DNA of 64,000 nt from Zeugodacus cucurbitae (GCF_028554725.1 NC_071669.1:6658501-6722500), one strand, 5' to 3'; positions 27,070 to 39,617 are shown, numbered from the stretch's first letter. The notes: generated by a model from the sequence alone, not told the origin. A program made the numbers and translations.

Positions 27070-28400
27070 TGTGAATTTTTGCCTTTATTTTGTAATTTGA
27101 AAATTATTTTAATTTCATTTTTTTTTTTAAATAAAATTAATTTTTAAAAATTAAAAAAATCGTTCAAAAGTTTTTGAGTACAGTTTAGCATATTTTTAGT
27201 ATTGCTCACTAAAAAAATAATTGTTTTTAAATTTAAAAATTTTTATATTTTACTTTTTTACATAAAAATAATTACAGCAATAATTGTTTTATGCACTTTT
27301 ATATTAAAAAAAATTAATTTGTGAATTTTTCTTATTCATATTTTGTAATAATTTTTTTTTTTAAATACATTTTTTTTATTTTTTATAATCAATTTTTTTA
27401 ATGTTTTATAAAATTTTTTGTATTTTTTATTATATAATCTTATTTGTTTTAATCAATTTTATTTTTTAATTTTTTGTTTTATAATATTTTTTAAAATATT
27501 TTTTTTTATTTTTTTTATAATCAATTTTTTTATTTGTTTTTTATAATATTTTTTTATCATCAATTTTTTTTTAATGTTTTATAATATTTTTTTTTGTATT
27601 TTTTATTATATAATCATATTTATTTTTTATAATCAATTTTATTTTTTAATTTTTTGTTTTATAATAATTTTTTTTTATTTTTTATAATAATTTTATTTTT
27701 TATAATCAATTTTTTTATTTGTTTTTTATAATACATACTACTTTTTCGAATTTTTGGTTTGTCAATTAATCAATATTTTTTATAATAAATTTTATTTTTT
27801 AATTTTTATAAAAAAAAAAATTATATTTTTTATAATAAATTTTTTTTATATTTTTTATAATCATTTTTTATATATTTTTTATACTTATTTTTTATAATTA
27901 TTTTTTTTTTATACTCAATTTAATTTTTTAACTTTTATAATATTTTTTATATTTTTTTATATAATATATTTCTTTTTATAATCAATTTAATTTTTTAATT
28001 TTTATAATATTTTTTTTATTATAATAATTTATTTTTATAATAACCCTTTCTTATTTTTTATAATAAATTTTGTTTGTTAATTTTCATAATCAATTATTTC
28101 TTATTTTTTATAGTTAATTAATATTTTTTTATAATATTTTATTTTTATTTTTTATATTAAATTTTATTTTTTTAATTATTATAATAAATTTTATTTTTTA
28201 ATTTTTATAATATTTTTTTTTTTATTTAAAATTTTTTTTTTTTTATTATAATAATTTTTTTATTTTTATAATATTTTTTTTTTATTATTTTTATAATATT
28301 TTTTTTTATTATTTTTATAATATTTTTTTTTATTATTTTTATAATATTTTTTTTTATTATTTTTATAATATATTTTTTTTATTATTTTTATTAATGTTAC
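27070..28400. repeat. Extremely T-rich low-complexity tract
   Basis: About 1.3 kb of nearly pure A/T sequence made of imperfect short-period units such as tttttataatcaattttatt and ttttttataatattttt. No reading frame or gene is seen. The final part (28260-28385) is a regular tandem array. Confidence 0.85.
28260..28385. repeat. Regular tandem array, period about 26 bp
   Basis: About five nearly identical copies of a roughly 26 bp unit (ttataatatttttttttatt plus a few T) in a row, more uniform than the surrounding T-rich DNA. This suggests a recent expansion. Confidence 0.75.
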
Positions 28401-28946
28401 CTCTTCAATTACTTGTATCGTTCCCTACACGAATTGCTAAAAGCAGGCATCACCGTTAACTGGATTTATTGATTTTTCACCATTTTCACGACGTGTATGT
28501 CCAACGCAACGGCACTTCAGTTATGTCGGGGCGTGGTGGTACTTTGCTCTACGGTCTGCCTTTTGTTTTCAAACCACCCAGCCACCCAACTACCCCCAAC
28601 CATACAATCGCACAACACACTTGAGTGTTATCACACTGTATGTGGAACACCCGCACAAATTTAGCGCAGTCAAACAAATACACAGGCATACACACAGTTA
28701 CACTCACTCATTCATATATGAAAGTGGTTTAATAAATGTGCTCGTACGCTTTGTAGTCGCAGCAGCAGGACCGTAGTGTGTAGATACAAAAAATTTTGTT
28801 GAAACCAGCACAAAGGATACGCTTTTCCATAAAAACATATAGAAATACTGAAAAATTACCAAAGTGTAACGTCGAAAGCTTTATTTAATTAAAAGCAAAT
28901 AATTATTAAATAAATTTCGGAGTGTTATAAATCAATTGGAATTGGA
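28401..28946 (+). promoter_or_regulatory. Upstream region and 5' UTR of the lush host gene
   Basis: Sequence complexity and GC content rise sharply after the AT tract. The last part (about 28740-28946) looks like a 5' UTR that leads to the ATG at 28947. No TATA box was identified. Confidence 0.4.
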
Positions 28947-31900
28947 ATGCGCGCACATTTTGCTGATGTTGGTGATGTTGCCATCGCAGAGGCACCCAAA
29001 GATGCTGCTGACGATAGCATTGATAGAATTGAGGACGAGCCTGAGCCGCTGGATGCACGTATCGATGAGTTCAAACAGGACTCGAAGAATATGGAAGTCG
29101 TCTCAGAGTTTATTGACGATGTGCTACAGAAGGCGGAGGCAGAGGTTGAAAAGCAGCAGGATGCGAAAACCGAAAAAACTTCGCAACAGGTAAAGGCATG
29201 AGGGGGCTTTATAACAAAAAAAATCTTCAAAAAATTGTTAAAAATTTTTTTTTTTTAAAGTGTTAAAAAACTGTTCTGAAATTTGTAAAATCTGTGCTTT
29301 GAGTTTATGACTAATTTAAGAATTTGCTATTTTTGTTTTTGTACTTGCAGCCCAAGGAGAAAACGCGTCAGAGTAAGTGCTTTGTTTTTCAAAAGTTGTG
29401 TTTTGTGTTTTTGCTGTTTTTTTTTCGTTTCGCTTAAAAATGATTGCAACTGAACACATACAAGCAGTTATACGCATATATTTACATATGTAAATTGTTA
29501 TATATAACATTATGGAAATTTAAAAGTAGCTGGATCATAGTCGCGCACACATTTCGTTGTGTAGAAGACACGTTCGCATGAGTCCTTATAGCTTTTTTCT
29601 GTAAAAAAAATATTTTTTTTTATTTCTGCTTTTATTTTTAAGCTGCTTTGTCTTTTGAGTTGCTAGCCTAAATACTTTTTTCCAGTTAAATACTTACGCA
29701 CATCCTTGCAAGCATTCAATGCGGCCTTAGCTGCCTCCTGCATCTCAGGTGGTAATATAATTGGTATTTGTGCTAATGCTTTTTGCACGCTAAATTCTCC
29801 CTTTTTAGTTACCTATAAACGGAAATACATATGGCATTATGAAGGTACATAGACTGACATACATATGTACATAAATATGTACACATACATAAATATTGAT
29901 GTAGCACACAATACAAATTGAGATAATAGAATTGTATGTTGGTAGGAAGAAAGTGTATATATGGTAGTTGTAGAGATATGTAGAATAGGAGTGCACAAAA
30001 AATAATAAAAAATATTTATACAATAAAAAAAAAAATAAATATTGAAAGAAAAAATAATTTATATAAAATAAACAATAATAAAAAAATTAGTAAAATTAAA
30101 AATGAAAAAAAATCTGGCTATTTATTTTTTTTATTGTTAATTTGACTTATTTTTTATTATTGTTTATTTTATATAAATTAATTTTTTTAATATAAAAAAA
30201 TATAGTAAAATTAAAATGAAAAAATATATATTAAATAGCAAGAAAGTAAAAAATAATGCATAAAAATATCATTCAGTTAAATTCAAAATCAATTAAAATA
30301 AATTTAAATTTAAAATATATGTAAGAAAATATTTTAAATATAAAAAAATATTATACAAAAAAAGAATAAAGAAATTCTTATAAAATAAGCAGTAATAAAA
30401 TATAAATGAAGAAAATAGATAATTAGTGAGAAAATAAAAATAATTAATTCAATTAAATTGAAAATCAATTAAATTAAAATTCAAAATAAGTGCAAGGAAA
30501 TCTTTTAAATATTAAATATAAATTAGAAATAAATGCCTAATAATAAAAAATATTTGAAATTAAAATATACATAGCTGATAATAAAAATATGTGAAATTAA
30601 AATAATAATAAGAAAAAAATAATAAATAGTGAGAAAATAAAAATAAAAAAATAATTAATAAAAAATGTATTCAAATTAATTGAAAATCAATTTAATTAAA
30701 CTTAAAAATAAATGCAAGGAAATCTTTTAAATATTAAATATAAATTATAATATAAATGCCTGATAATAAAAAATATGTGTAATTAAAAAAAATTAAATAT
30801 TAATAATGATAATGAGAAACATAAAATAATTTAAACAAATAAATTGAAAAATAATTTAATTAAAATTCAAAAGGAAATCTTTTAAATATAATGATAAATT
30901 ATAAAAAAATGGTAAATAGTGAGAAAATTAAAATAATTAATAAAATAATTTACTTACATAAATTAAAAATCAATTTTATTAGAATACAAAGGAAACCTTT
31001 TTTTATAATAATAAAATAAAATAAATTAAAATGCAAATAACTTACCGTTCCCGCCAGTTGTGCTACACATCTGGTATAACACTACAATTTAATTGTAAAT
31101 TAATTATTAGCAAAATAAAATTATAATTAATTTAATATACATTTAAATTTATTAAACAAGAAATAACACATTTTACCTTCAATTCGCCATTGTTTTCAAT
31201 AAATTCACCAGCTCTTAGATTATCCAATATTTCGGTTGCTACTTTGAACTTCGGTGCACAACCATTGCGCATCATGTCCAATGAGGATTCAAATTGCTGC
31301 ATTGTTATCTGCCATAGGAGAAAAAAATAATTTTGAATTAATTTACATGCATACTTAATAATAAAATACATATTTAAAAATTTCGAACTTTTTCAAAAAT
31401 AATATAAAATTGGTAAAAAAAATAATAGAGTCCAAATATCAAGCAATTTTCGACACAATTGCTAGAAAAATTAGTTTAAATTTTGAATTATTTATATATA
31501 ATGCCATACTAATTATTAATATTTATTTATAAATTTTTTATTTTTATTATTCTTTCATTATTTATTTCCTACAGTTTTAGGTTATTAGAAATATTTTATT
31601 TTTTTTTATTTTTTACGCAAATTAATATTTTATGGAAATTGGAAATTTCAAACAATATTTTTTTACTTTTTTTATTTCAATTTTTTTTATATAAATTATT
31701 ATTATTTTTATGTTTTTTTAAGTCAAAATTGTCCTTAATTACGCTTTGACAGCTTTGCATTTTTTTATTATTTTACATTGATGATTTACGCAAATAACCA
31801 GGCAATATTTTTTAAATTTTTTTGTTTAATTTTTTATTATTTATTATAAATATATTTATTTTATTTCATTATATATTTAATTTTTTCCTAAGTTAGCATT

Positions 31901-33995
31901 GTCCTTAATTAATCTATTATTTTTCACGCATGAAATGCTTTTTATGCAAATTGCAAATTTCAAACAATATGTTTTATTAATTTTAATGGTTTTTTTACGT
32001 AAATTTTTATTTTATAATTATTATTAATTATTATCATTTATTTATTGTTTTTTTAGTTCAGCATTGTCCTTAATTTTTTTTATTTATTATTTGTGGTTAT
32101 TAGAAAATAACCATTTTTTTATAAGATTACGCAAATAAAATATCTTTAAGCAAATAGAGGTTTCAAACCATATTTTTTAATTTTTTTTGTTTTTAATTTT
32201 TAATACTATTATTTATATTCAATAACTTTTATTCGCATGTCCTTTTATTTTCAAAAATCTCACTCACCGCATTGACACCAGTGCACGCTAATAAAGTTAA
32301 AAAATATTTGAATGCATTAATTTTCACAAGCATTTCCTGATTTCTATAAAAAAAGGCTATATATTTAATATTGACGTCGTCAGTGAAATGATTTGAAGCT
32401 GAGAAATTTAGTTACTTTTATAACCTCATTTGAAAGCGATCCACTGAAAAAAAAATTCTATTGAAGAGACAAGAAAAATTAGTATATATGAGTTGCTTTT
32501 GATCCGCGAAATGTTGGAGCGTAGCCAATCGAACAGATTATACCAGTTATTCGAATAAAAAAGGTGTCTCACAACAAAACTTTCGAACAGTACATTACGA
32601 TTTTTTAATAATTATAATTGATTTCATGATTGATTTATTTTATTTATTTTTATTTTATTTTATTTTATTTATTTTATTTAATTTAATTTAATTTAATTTA
32701 ATTTAATTTAATTTTTTTTTATTTCTTTAATTTAATTTAATTTATTTATTTTTTTATTTATTTTATTTTATTTTTAATTTTTATTTAATTTTATTTTATT
32801 TTTATTTAATTTAATTTAATTTAATTTGATTTAATTTAATTTTATTTAATTTTATTTTATTTTTATTTAATTTAATTTAATTTAATTTAATTTGATTTAA
32901 TTTAATTTAATTTTATTTTATTTTATTTCTTTAATTTAATTTTATTTTATTTTATTTTATTTCGTTAATTTAATTTAATTTAATTCTTTATTTTTTTATT
33001 TATTTTATTTTATTTTTCTTTTAATTTTTATTTAATTTAATTTAATTTTATTTTATTATATTTTATTTTACTTATTTTTATTTTTTGATATTTCCATTTC
33101 CGCTAAAATCAAACCTCACATTTCTCTAAGTGTATGAGTTCATAATCTCAAGTACAGTGCCTTACGTGCCTCATTAACGGGTAATTAAAAGAAGATAGTA
33201 TCGAATGCGACAAACCGTTATTAAGTTAGGTGACCAGTAATTGGCACACGCTCATAATTACACAAGAATCAATCAAAATGAAATGAGACGCTTTAGCAAG
33301 CAGTACGAAGTATAATAAGGCACGAAACGGTATGACGGGGCGTATGAGTGATTTTTGAAGTCGGTTAAATCAGCAATTAAATTTCACTTATATTTATTTT
33401 CACTTTAAATTGTTTTTTTTTTTTTTAATTGTTTGTGCCTGTCCAAAGCTGCATGTTTCGATTCCAATGTTAATGCAATATTTTTCCAAAATTTTTCTTC
33501 CCTTTTTGCTATGCACCTCCCCGCATTTTTGCTTACCCAATCAAAAATTTAAAAAATTCCAAAAAAAATCATATCACATACAAACCCACCCACACACGAT
33601 ACTCGACCTAAAAAGGTTTTACTATACCAGATTTCAAGAATGGCAAAATGGTGAATCGTGCGCGCGGCCTGGTGGTGCGTCTATTCGATGCCATCTGCAA
33701 TTGCGCCAACACGGCAGCGGGACCGGCGCAGCGCATCAAATTGCGCGCCAAGCGTGCCGCCTCCACAGCCACAGCGCCAGCCACGGAGAACGGCACGGAT
33801 GGCAAAAAGCACGGTGAGGTGAATGGCAAGGAGAAGAAGGGCGACAAGAAGCAGCAGAAGGATGCCGGCAAAACACAGAAAGGTGAAGCTGCAGAGGAAG
33901 GTGCGGTCGCGGCAGCAGCTGCTGAGGAAGAGCTAAAGCCAACGGAAGTTGAGGGGTCAGCTAAGAAGCAGGAGATTGAAACTGATAAGCAGTAA
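28947..33995 (+). CDS. Unrecognised acidic N-terminal/lysine-rich C-terminal protein, host gene of lush
   Basis: I do not recognise this gene. Model: exons 28947-29189, 29351-29372 and 33631-33995, with phases 0 and 1, joining as PKEKTRQ-N-FKNGKMVNRARG and giving about 209 aa. Residues 1-90 are strongly acidic and probably helical (ADDSIDRIEDEPEPLDARID, VSEFIDDVLQKAEAEVEKQQ). The centre has a short hydrophobic Cys-containing segment (RGLVVRLFDAICNCAN). The C-terminal 90 residues are Lys/Ala/Glu-rich and low complexity. There is no signal peptide or known domain. The first exon can also be read through its 5' splice site to a nearby stop (QVKA, stop at 29199-29201), giving a short 84-residue isoform. 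The 4.3 kb second intron contains lush in antisense. Coding bias and GC content are much higher than in the surroundings, which supports real exons; the linking of exons 2 and 3 is the weakest step. Confidence 0.55.
29510..32333 (-). CDS. lush: Odorant-binding protein LUSH (Obp76a orthologue)
   Basis: Secreted small-ligand carrier of sensillum lymph; Drosophila LUSH binds alcohols and takes part in cVA pheromone detection. Five coding exons on the minus strand: 32333-32268, 31308-31177, 31081-31046, 29812-29698 and 29598-29510, all in phase, giving 145 aa. Exon 1 is a signal peptide (MLVKINAFKYFLTLLACTGVNA). The mature protein has six Cys with classic OBP spacing: C39, C67, C71, C113, C124 and C133 (27, 3, 41, 10 and 8 residues between). 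ITMQQFESSLDMMRNGCAPK, TVTKKGEFSVQKALAQ, LPPEMQEAAK and SCERVFYTTKC closely match LUSH motifs I remember. The gene sits in antisense inside the long intron of the preceding gene. Introns 1 and 3 are unusually AT-rich and contain diverged tandem repeats. A TATA box and initiator lie upstream. Confidence 0.95.
30270..31020. repeat. Diverged tandem repeats in lush intron 3
   Basis: A module containing aattgaaaatcaattaaatt, then ggaaatcttttaaat, then tgcctgataataaaaaat recurs near 30285, 30465, 30680, 30840 and 30965. Spacing is 125-215 bp with much A/T drift. No coding capacity. Confidence 0.7.
31600..32215. repeat. Diverged tandem repeats in lush intron 1
   Basis: A module of about 150 bp combining ttacgcaaat, aaatttcaaacaatattttt and cagcattgtccttaatt recurs about four times: near 31610-31740, 31785-31905, 31925-32075 and 32095-32200. 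It differs from the intron 3 module. Confidence 0.7.
32386..32422 (-). promoter_or_regulatory. lush core promoter: TATA box and initiator
   Basis: On the minus strand TATAAAAG (32422-32415) is followed by TCATTT (32391-32386), an exact fit to the insect initiator TCAKTY. Its A lies 33 bp after the first T of the TATA box. This would give a 5' UTR of about 56 nt before the ATG at 32333. Confidence 0.65.
32636..33075. repeat. (TTTAA)n / (TTTTA)n pentanucleotide simple repeat
   Basis: About 440 bp of interrupted pentanucleotide microsatellite (atttaatttaatttaattt alternating with attttattttattttattt), in the host-gene intron upstream of lush. No gene content. Confidence 0.9.
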
Positions 33996-34899
33996 TTTGT
34001 GTAATTCTGCGGTTAATGCGTGTGAGTAATGAGTAAACATTGCCAATAATTTAATTTCGATTGCTTTAAGGAGTGAGTTCAGCGGTTTGAGAGTGTGTGG
34101 TGGGTGCGCGCGGAAGTCGCATTCGTTGTGGTGGGGTCATGAAGTTTAGAAGAAGTGTAAACCATATAGAGTGACTTTACTTTAATATAAAACTATGAAC
34201 ATCAAATTGTCGAAAAATAATAATTGAAACATTTAAATGAAAGTCAATTTTGTAGCATTTATGTATTTAGGAGCAACTGTACCAACACACCTTCCATTTA
34301 AAAAAGCTCGCACACCATAGCGAATTCGACTCTTGCCGTCTCACCCGTGTGCTTTCATCACCAAGAACTTGCTGCGCTCTAATCTATATGTAATTGCCGT
34401 ATTCACTAAGTAAAATAACTGTAAAGAAAAAGCTTACAAACCCACTTACAAATAGTATACAACCACTCAATGGTTTTCCAAGCTCAAGTGCGGCTTTCCA
34501 TTTGCACAACTATATACATAATACAATAACAACATTTAACATATATTAATAATAACAAATCTTAAACATTGTTATTTAAATCATATATATTATCATAATT
34601 ATTTATAACCACGCCCACATGTCGACTGTCTATTGACAAAGCTACCACCGCTCAAAAGAGACTTTTTTCTCCAAGCTCTATATACAAGTATTAGTAGTAA
34701 AGTAGTTATTGTATTGGCTGCGTTAACGGTTGTTTCCGTGTAAAACAAGACTTAGAGAAGAGTAATATCAATTTATACCATAATTCTACAAAAGAGGTTG
34801 TTGCAATACGAAAAAGCTCAATATAATTTTTTTATCGATATTTAGAAGCTTTTTGGAGTTTTACGAAGCTTTTTCGTTTGTGCTTTATATAAATTAACG
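33996..34899. other. 3' region of the lush host gene
   Basis: Presumed 3' UTR followed by AT-rich intergenic sequence. I see no open frame with coding character and no recognisable element. Confidence 0.45.
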
Positions 34900-35960
34900 T
34901 GTCAGATTTCTTAGCGTCTCAAATTTTTCATTTACAATTTAGAACCTTAACCTTTGGAGTAAGGGAGAGAGTTTTGATAGGTGAAAAAAGCTATACTTAT
35001 AAAAGCTCGTTTAAAAAAATTTTATAGAAAGATGATGATGAGGTAAGATCTCTTTGAGTAAGCGAAATGAAGCGAAGCGTTATGACAGATGAAAAGAAAG
35101 CTAGGGCAATCTCTCTATAATGATGAGGTAAGATCTCTTTAAGTGAGCGAAATGAAGCTCTATAAAAGCTCTCTATAAAATCTCACCAAAGAAAACTGAA
35201 TAAAAAATAGTTAAAACGGTGATGAGTTAAGATCTCTTTGAATAAGAACGAGACAATTTTAATAGACGAAAAGAAAGCTATGGCAATCTGTCTATAAAAG
35301 CTCATATAAGATAGCTTATTAAAAATAATTAAAACGGTGATGAGGTAAGATCTCTTTATAATCTCTGGATTATGATAGATGAAAACACTGCTAAAAGCAA
35401 ACTGTCTATAAAAGCTCATCCTTGAAAGCTTTCAACAAATAATTAAAACGGTGAGGAGGTAAGATCTCTTTAAGTAAGATAGAGTGGATTATGATAGATG
35501 AAAACAAAGCTAAAAGCAAACTGTCTATAAAAGCTCATCCTTGAAAGCTTCCAAAAAATAATTAAGACGGTGATGAGGTAAAATCTTTTTAAGTAAGAGA
35601 GAGCGAGTTATGCTAGATGAAAACAAAGTTAAAAGCAAACTGTCTATAAAAGCTCGTTTTAGAAAGCTTCATAAAACAGAGTTAAACGATGATGAGTTGA
35701 GATCAGCTTAGCAATTTGATTTATATTTAACAGCAATACAATAAATATATTTCTATTTACGAAAGCTCGCCGGGAGTTAAAACTAAAAAGCTCGCAAAAG
35801 AGCTTTCGTAATAACATGTTAATTTCTTATAAATTATTTTATTAAGATTTAACAGCAATACAATAAATTTATTTTTTCTATTTACGAAAGCTCGCCGGGA
35901 GTTAAAACTAAAAAGCTCGCAATAAAGCTTTTTTAGTAACTTAATTAATTTTTTATAAAT
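34900..35960. repeat. AAGCTY-rich repeat block, copy A
   Basis: Head-to-tail array with period about 85-120 bp. The landmark ggtaagatctcttt (or a close variant) recurs at about 35044, 35129, 35228, 35346, 35460 and 35580, each followed by gatgaaaa(c/g)aaagct and tctataaaagctcatc. The array ends in two tandem copies of a unit of about 120 bp containing cgaaagctcgccgggagtta and aactaaaaagctcgca (from 35757 and 35880). No coding capacity. It is related to the block at about 38070-38765. Class unknown. Confidence 0.8.
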
Positions 35961-38069
35961 CATATTTTAAATGAATATTTTTCAGTTTTAAGCGTTTCTT
36001 GAAAATTTCTTGCTTTGCAAAGTACGAAATCCAAAGCTCTTAACTCGGTTTCAAAAGCTTTTTCGGTAAAAACCAAAAATATCTGCATGAGTTTCGAAAC
36101 AAACAGCCATATCAACAACTACTACGTATATACAACAACAACTATCCACCTAACTGATTTTGAACAACATTTTTCCAATATTAGTATTTGATAAATAAAT
36201 TTTTATAACCAACGGTTTATTAACCTACTTACATACATACATACATACATCTAATAAGGGAATTAAACGAGCACACAATCAATGTATTTTCTAACTAATA
36301 AACTTCTTATATTATACATATGCATACATATTTACATACATACATACATATAATCACAATAATATTGCTAGTTAAGTGATAATTACTAATTAATTACATA
36401 CATACAATTAGCAGATAAATCGGTGTAACTGTTGTATGTACTAGTTAACATATAACACTTGATGTGTCATTGTGTGTGTGTTTGTACGTAATGTATTGAT
36501 AATAATAAAACTAGTTAGATTTGGGCATTAATTATATGAAAAATACATATATATGTAGTATATATTATATATACATATGTTTTTGTATGTATTTGAACAA
36601 TGAAGCTAAATTACAATCCCAAAAAATGTGTACTGATTTTTAAGACAAGCATTACTTTTACGTTCTTACGTTTTTGCAATGGCTACACTTAAATGCGACA
36701 CTGTACTTTAACAGTGGGCACCATCACTCACCTACATATGTATTTACGCATAAATGTATAGGCTATGTAATGGCAAAATAACTGCATAAAATCTTCACTT
36801 TAGTAACTGTAGTCTGAGAAAAATGTAATGAAAAATTTACACTGAAAAAAAACTGGTAACAAATTTTTAAGTAAAGAAAAAACAAAAAAAAAACTTTTTG
36901 TATGGCGAAATTTAGCGAGAGATTTAAATAAAAAATCGAGTCAAATATACAATTACATATATGTATGTATTGTGCTTAAAATCTAAAAATGCGGTGAAAT
37001 GCTTGTTTCTTACTGTGTATTTATAAGCTTGTAAGCCTAAAATCATCAAAATATTATAAAAACAAATATTTTATTATTTTTAATGTAAAAAACAACAACA
37101 AATATATTGTATATTTAATCCTGTGTGTCCTTACAATTGTTAAGTTTGCTAAATAAATTATTTTTGTTGCGATTGTCCCTGTGATTAAATGCCTGAGCAC
37201 TATATTGTAACCTGCTATTGAAAGTAAAAAAGAAAAACACAAAAAAAAAAATACCGTTAGGATTTTGAAAAACAAAAAAAAAGTAGCTAGTTGCCTATTT
37301 AAACTTATTTTATAAGTTGTTAATAATTCTATATGAAGTCGCATCACTTAATATACTGATTTTTGTTAAGAAACTATTTTTAATTTTATCTGCAAGCAAA
37401 ATGGTGATCTAACTGCGTCTGATCTCAAACCAATTTTTTTTTATATATTTTATCCTAACTAATATTTATAATAATTTATATATAATTTTCTAACATTCTT
37501 CTTTATATATAATATACCAATCACTATAATAATAAAACTCTAATACGACTTACTTATATGGAATTGGTGTAGTATTTTATAACAACAAAAAACATAAGCA
37601 AAATATAAAACCATAAGCAATGTTTCAAGAAAAAATGCATAGGAATAAATCTAAATTGTTGTAATAACATATTTCTAAAGTAAAATATGCAATAAATTTC
37701 AAATAAATGTAAACATAAAGCTCGAATTAATTCTGTAATGGCTTCTAAGAAGGTGAGTACGATTCTATAACAGTTGCGGATCGCTCTTCAGAAATTTTCT
37801 CTAGGTTATCGTTCGAAAAAACGGCGCAACATATTGAAGACTTAATGGATCCAAAAAGTTTTAGAATAGCTGACTAATTTTTAAGAACTCAAACCATGAT
37901 TATTATGACTCTCAATCAAGACTGTTGGTCTCTGAATCGAGCCCAATCTATAATTAGTTCTGATGTTTTTCAAAAAATATTTTTCTTCCGTAAAAATTAT
38001 AATTCTGATAAATTATTCAAAAAAGCGTCCGCCATATTGGATCTGCGATTTTGAATTAAAAAAAAACGA
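35961..38069. other. Intergenic AT-rich region with CATA microsatellites
   Basis: Tetranucleotide (ACAT)n tracts at about 36228-36250 and 36328-36352; otherwise AT-rich. At about 37990-38050 there is a minus-strand fragment of the family seen at 45040-45430 (shared ccaatatggcggac core). No gene was identified. Confidence 0.55.
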
Positions 38070-38765
38070 AAACCAGATTTCTTATCGTCTCAAATATTTC
38101 ATTAATCGCAGTGCTTTTACAACCTACAACCTTACGCTTTGAATTAAGGGAGAGAGAGTTTTGATAGGTGAAAAAAGCTATGCTTATAAAAGCTCATCTA
38201 AGAAAGTTTCATAGGAACAGTAAAGATGGTGATGCGGTAAGATCTTTTTGAGTAAACGAGTAAACGTTATGATAGCTGAAAAGAAAGATATGGCAATATC
38301 TCTATAAAACCAAAGAAAACTGAATAGAAAATAGTTAAAACGGTGATTAGTTAAGATCTCTTTGAATAAGGGAGAGACAGTTTTGATCTATGAAAAGAAA
38401 GCTATACCAATCTGTCTATGAAAGTTCAACCAAGAAAGCTAGCAAAAGTAAATGAGAATGTGATGAGTTAAGATCTCTTTTATTAAGCGAGAGAGCATTA
38501 TAACAGTTAAAGAGAAAGCTACGGCAAGCTGTCTATAAAAGCTCATCTAAGAAAGCTTAATAAAACACAGTTAAAACGGTTATGAAATAATATCAGCTGA
38601 GCAATTTTATTTAGAATTAATTCAATCAATCTACTTATATTTCCGAAAGCTCTTCAGTAGTTAAAACTAAAAAGCTCACAATAAAGCTTTCTTAATAACA
38701 TGTTAATTTCTTATAAATCATACGATTTAGATTTAACAGCAATACAATTAATTATTTATTTCCAT
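38070..38765. repeat. AAGCTY-rich repeat block, copy B
   Basis: Same organisation as the block at 34900-35960. It opens with the same preface (cagatttcttancgtctcaaat), then gagttttgataggtgaaaaa, then units at about 38238, 38353, 38468 and 38586 (period 115-118 bp), and ends with one copy of the terminal unit (aactaaaaagctcacaataa, taacatgttaatttcttata). It has fewer internal units than copy A. Confidence 0.8.
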
Positions 38766-38784
38766 ATTGGTTTTCTGAGGTTAC

Positions 38785-38915
38785 CTCAAAACCCTGATCT
38801 GATAGGGTTAAATGGACCTCGGATTCGAACTCAGCGAGCCCAAAAACATATCGTACACATAGTAAGACCCCCAGGTCTTAACAAAATTTTTTTTGTGTGG
38901 CTGTATTATTGGACC
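38785..38915 (+). repeat. Fragment of a dispersed repeat shared with 45040-45430
   Basis: The segment acacatagtaagacccccag followed by gtcttaacaaaa and a T-rich, tgtgtggctgt-containing end closely matches 45380-45430. The preceding sequence (cctcggattcgaactcagcg) also resembles that element. Confidence 0.55.
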
Positions 38916-39439
38916 CTATACCTTAATAATAGTAAGATACATAACTCTAGAACTTTTCCTATACTACAATACCAAAACGACCCACTGTACGTGGTTAAAC
39001 CAAAAAAAGTCATAACCAAATAATTACTAATGCAATAAACTATGTGCGAAGATGATATCGACTCAAAAGTAATAATAACAACAACAAAAAAGAAAAATAA
39101 AAACAATTACAATACAGTAGCTGCCCAGCCCAACAGTCACCAGTGCCTCCTCCAACAACAAAAACAAAAAAATCAAAATAGTAAATCACAGCCGAGTGCA
39201 GCTTGAAACCGGCATAACATTTTAATTGTGTAGATATCAACATTGTACAATACATATATATATTTTTTGCTATAAGAAATTAAATATTTTAATCAGCGCT
39301 GCAAAGAGTGGAAGCAGCAAAAAAAATAACAGCAATAATCGCTAAATACTCGTATGTAAAATAAGTGAAAAAAACCTGGCAATGGCAACTGGGTAAGCGA
39401 CGACGCTCGCTTCGAAAAGTCAACAGTCAACGGTTTGCG

Positions 39440-39617
39440 TATAAAAAACTAAGATTGATCGAATTTAGTTGACGAAGTGTTGAGAACCTGAACGGATTTG
39501 CTAAATAAGGCGGCGGCGCGTCAATACAGTAAACGATCTACAGTAGCAATAACAGTGGTAATAAATAGAAAAAAAAGTGAATGTAATATCGGTTTGTGAC
39601 ATTCCTATGCAGTGGAA
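39440..39617 (+). promoter_or_regulatory. Probable core promoter and 5' UTR exon of the CLIP serine protease
   Basis: TATAAAAA at 39440-39447 is followed by an initiator-like TTAGTT (A at 39467, 27 bp from the first T). The putative exon 39467-39617 ends at a GTGAGT 5' splice site. A 3' splice site at 40483-40484 (ttttttcatag) lies 4 bp before the protease ATG. The splicing is inferred. Confidence 0.5.

Noticed and set aside
32636..33075. Regular direct repeats that superficially resemble a CRISPR array
   Set aside because: They are a pentanucleotide microsatellite in a eukaryotic intron, without unique spacers.
33410..33817. Open frame of about 135 codons overlapping the last exon of the lush host gene
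   Set aside because: Its second half is a shifted frame of the exon at 33631-33995, and its first half is low-complexity intron.
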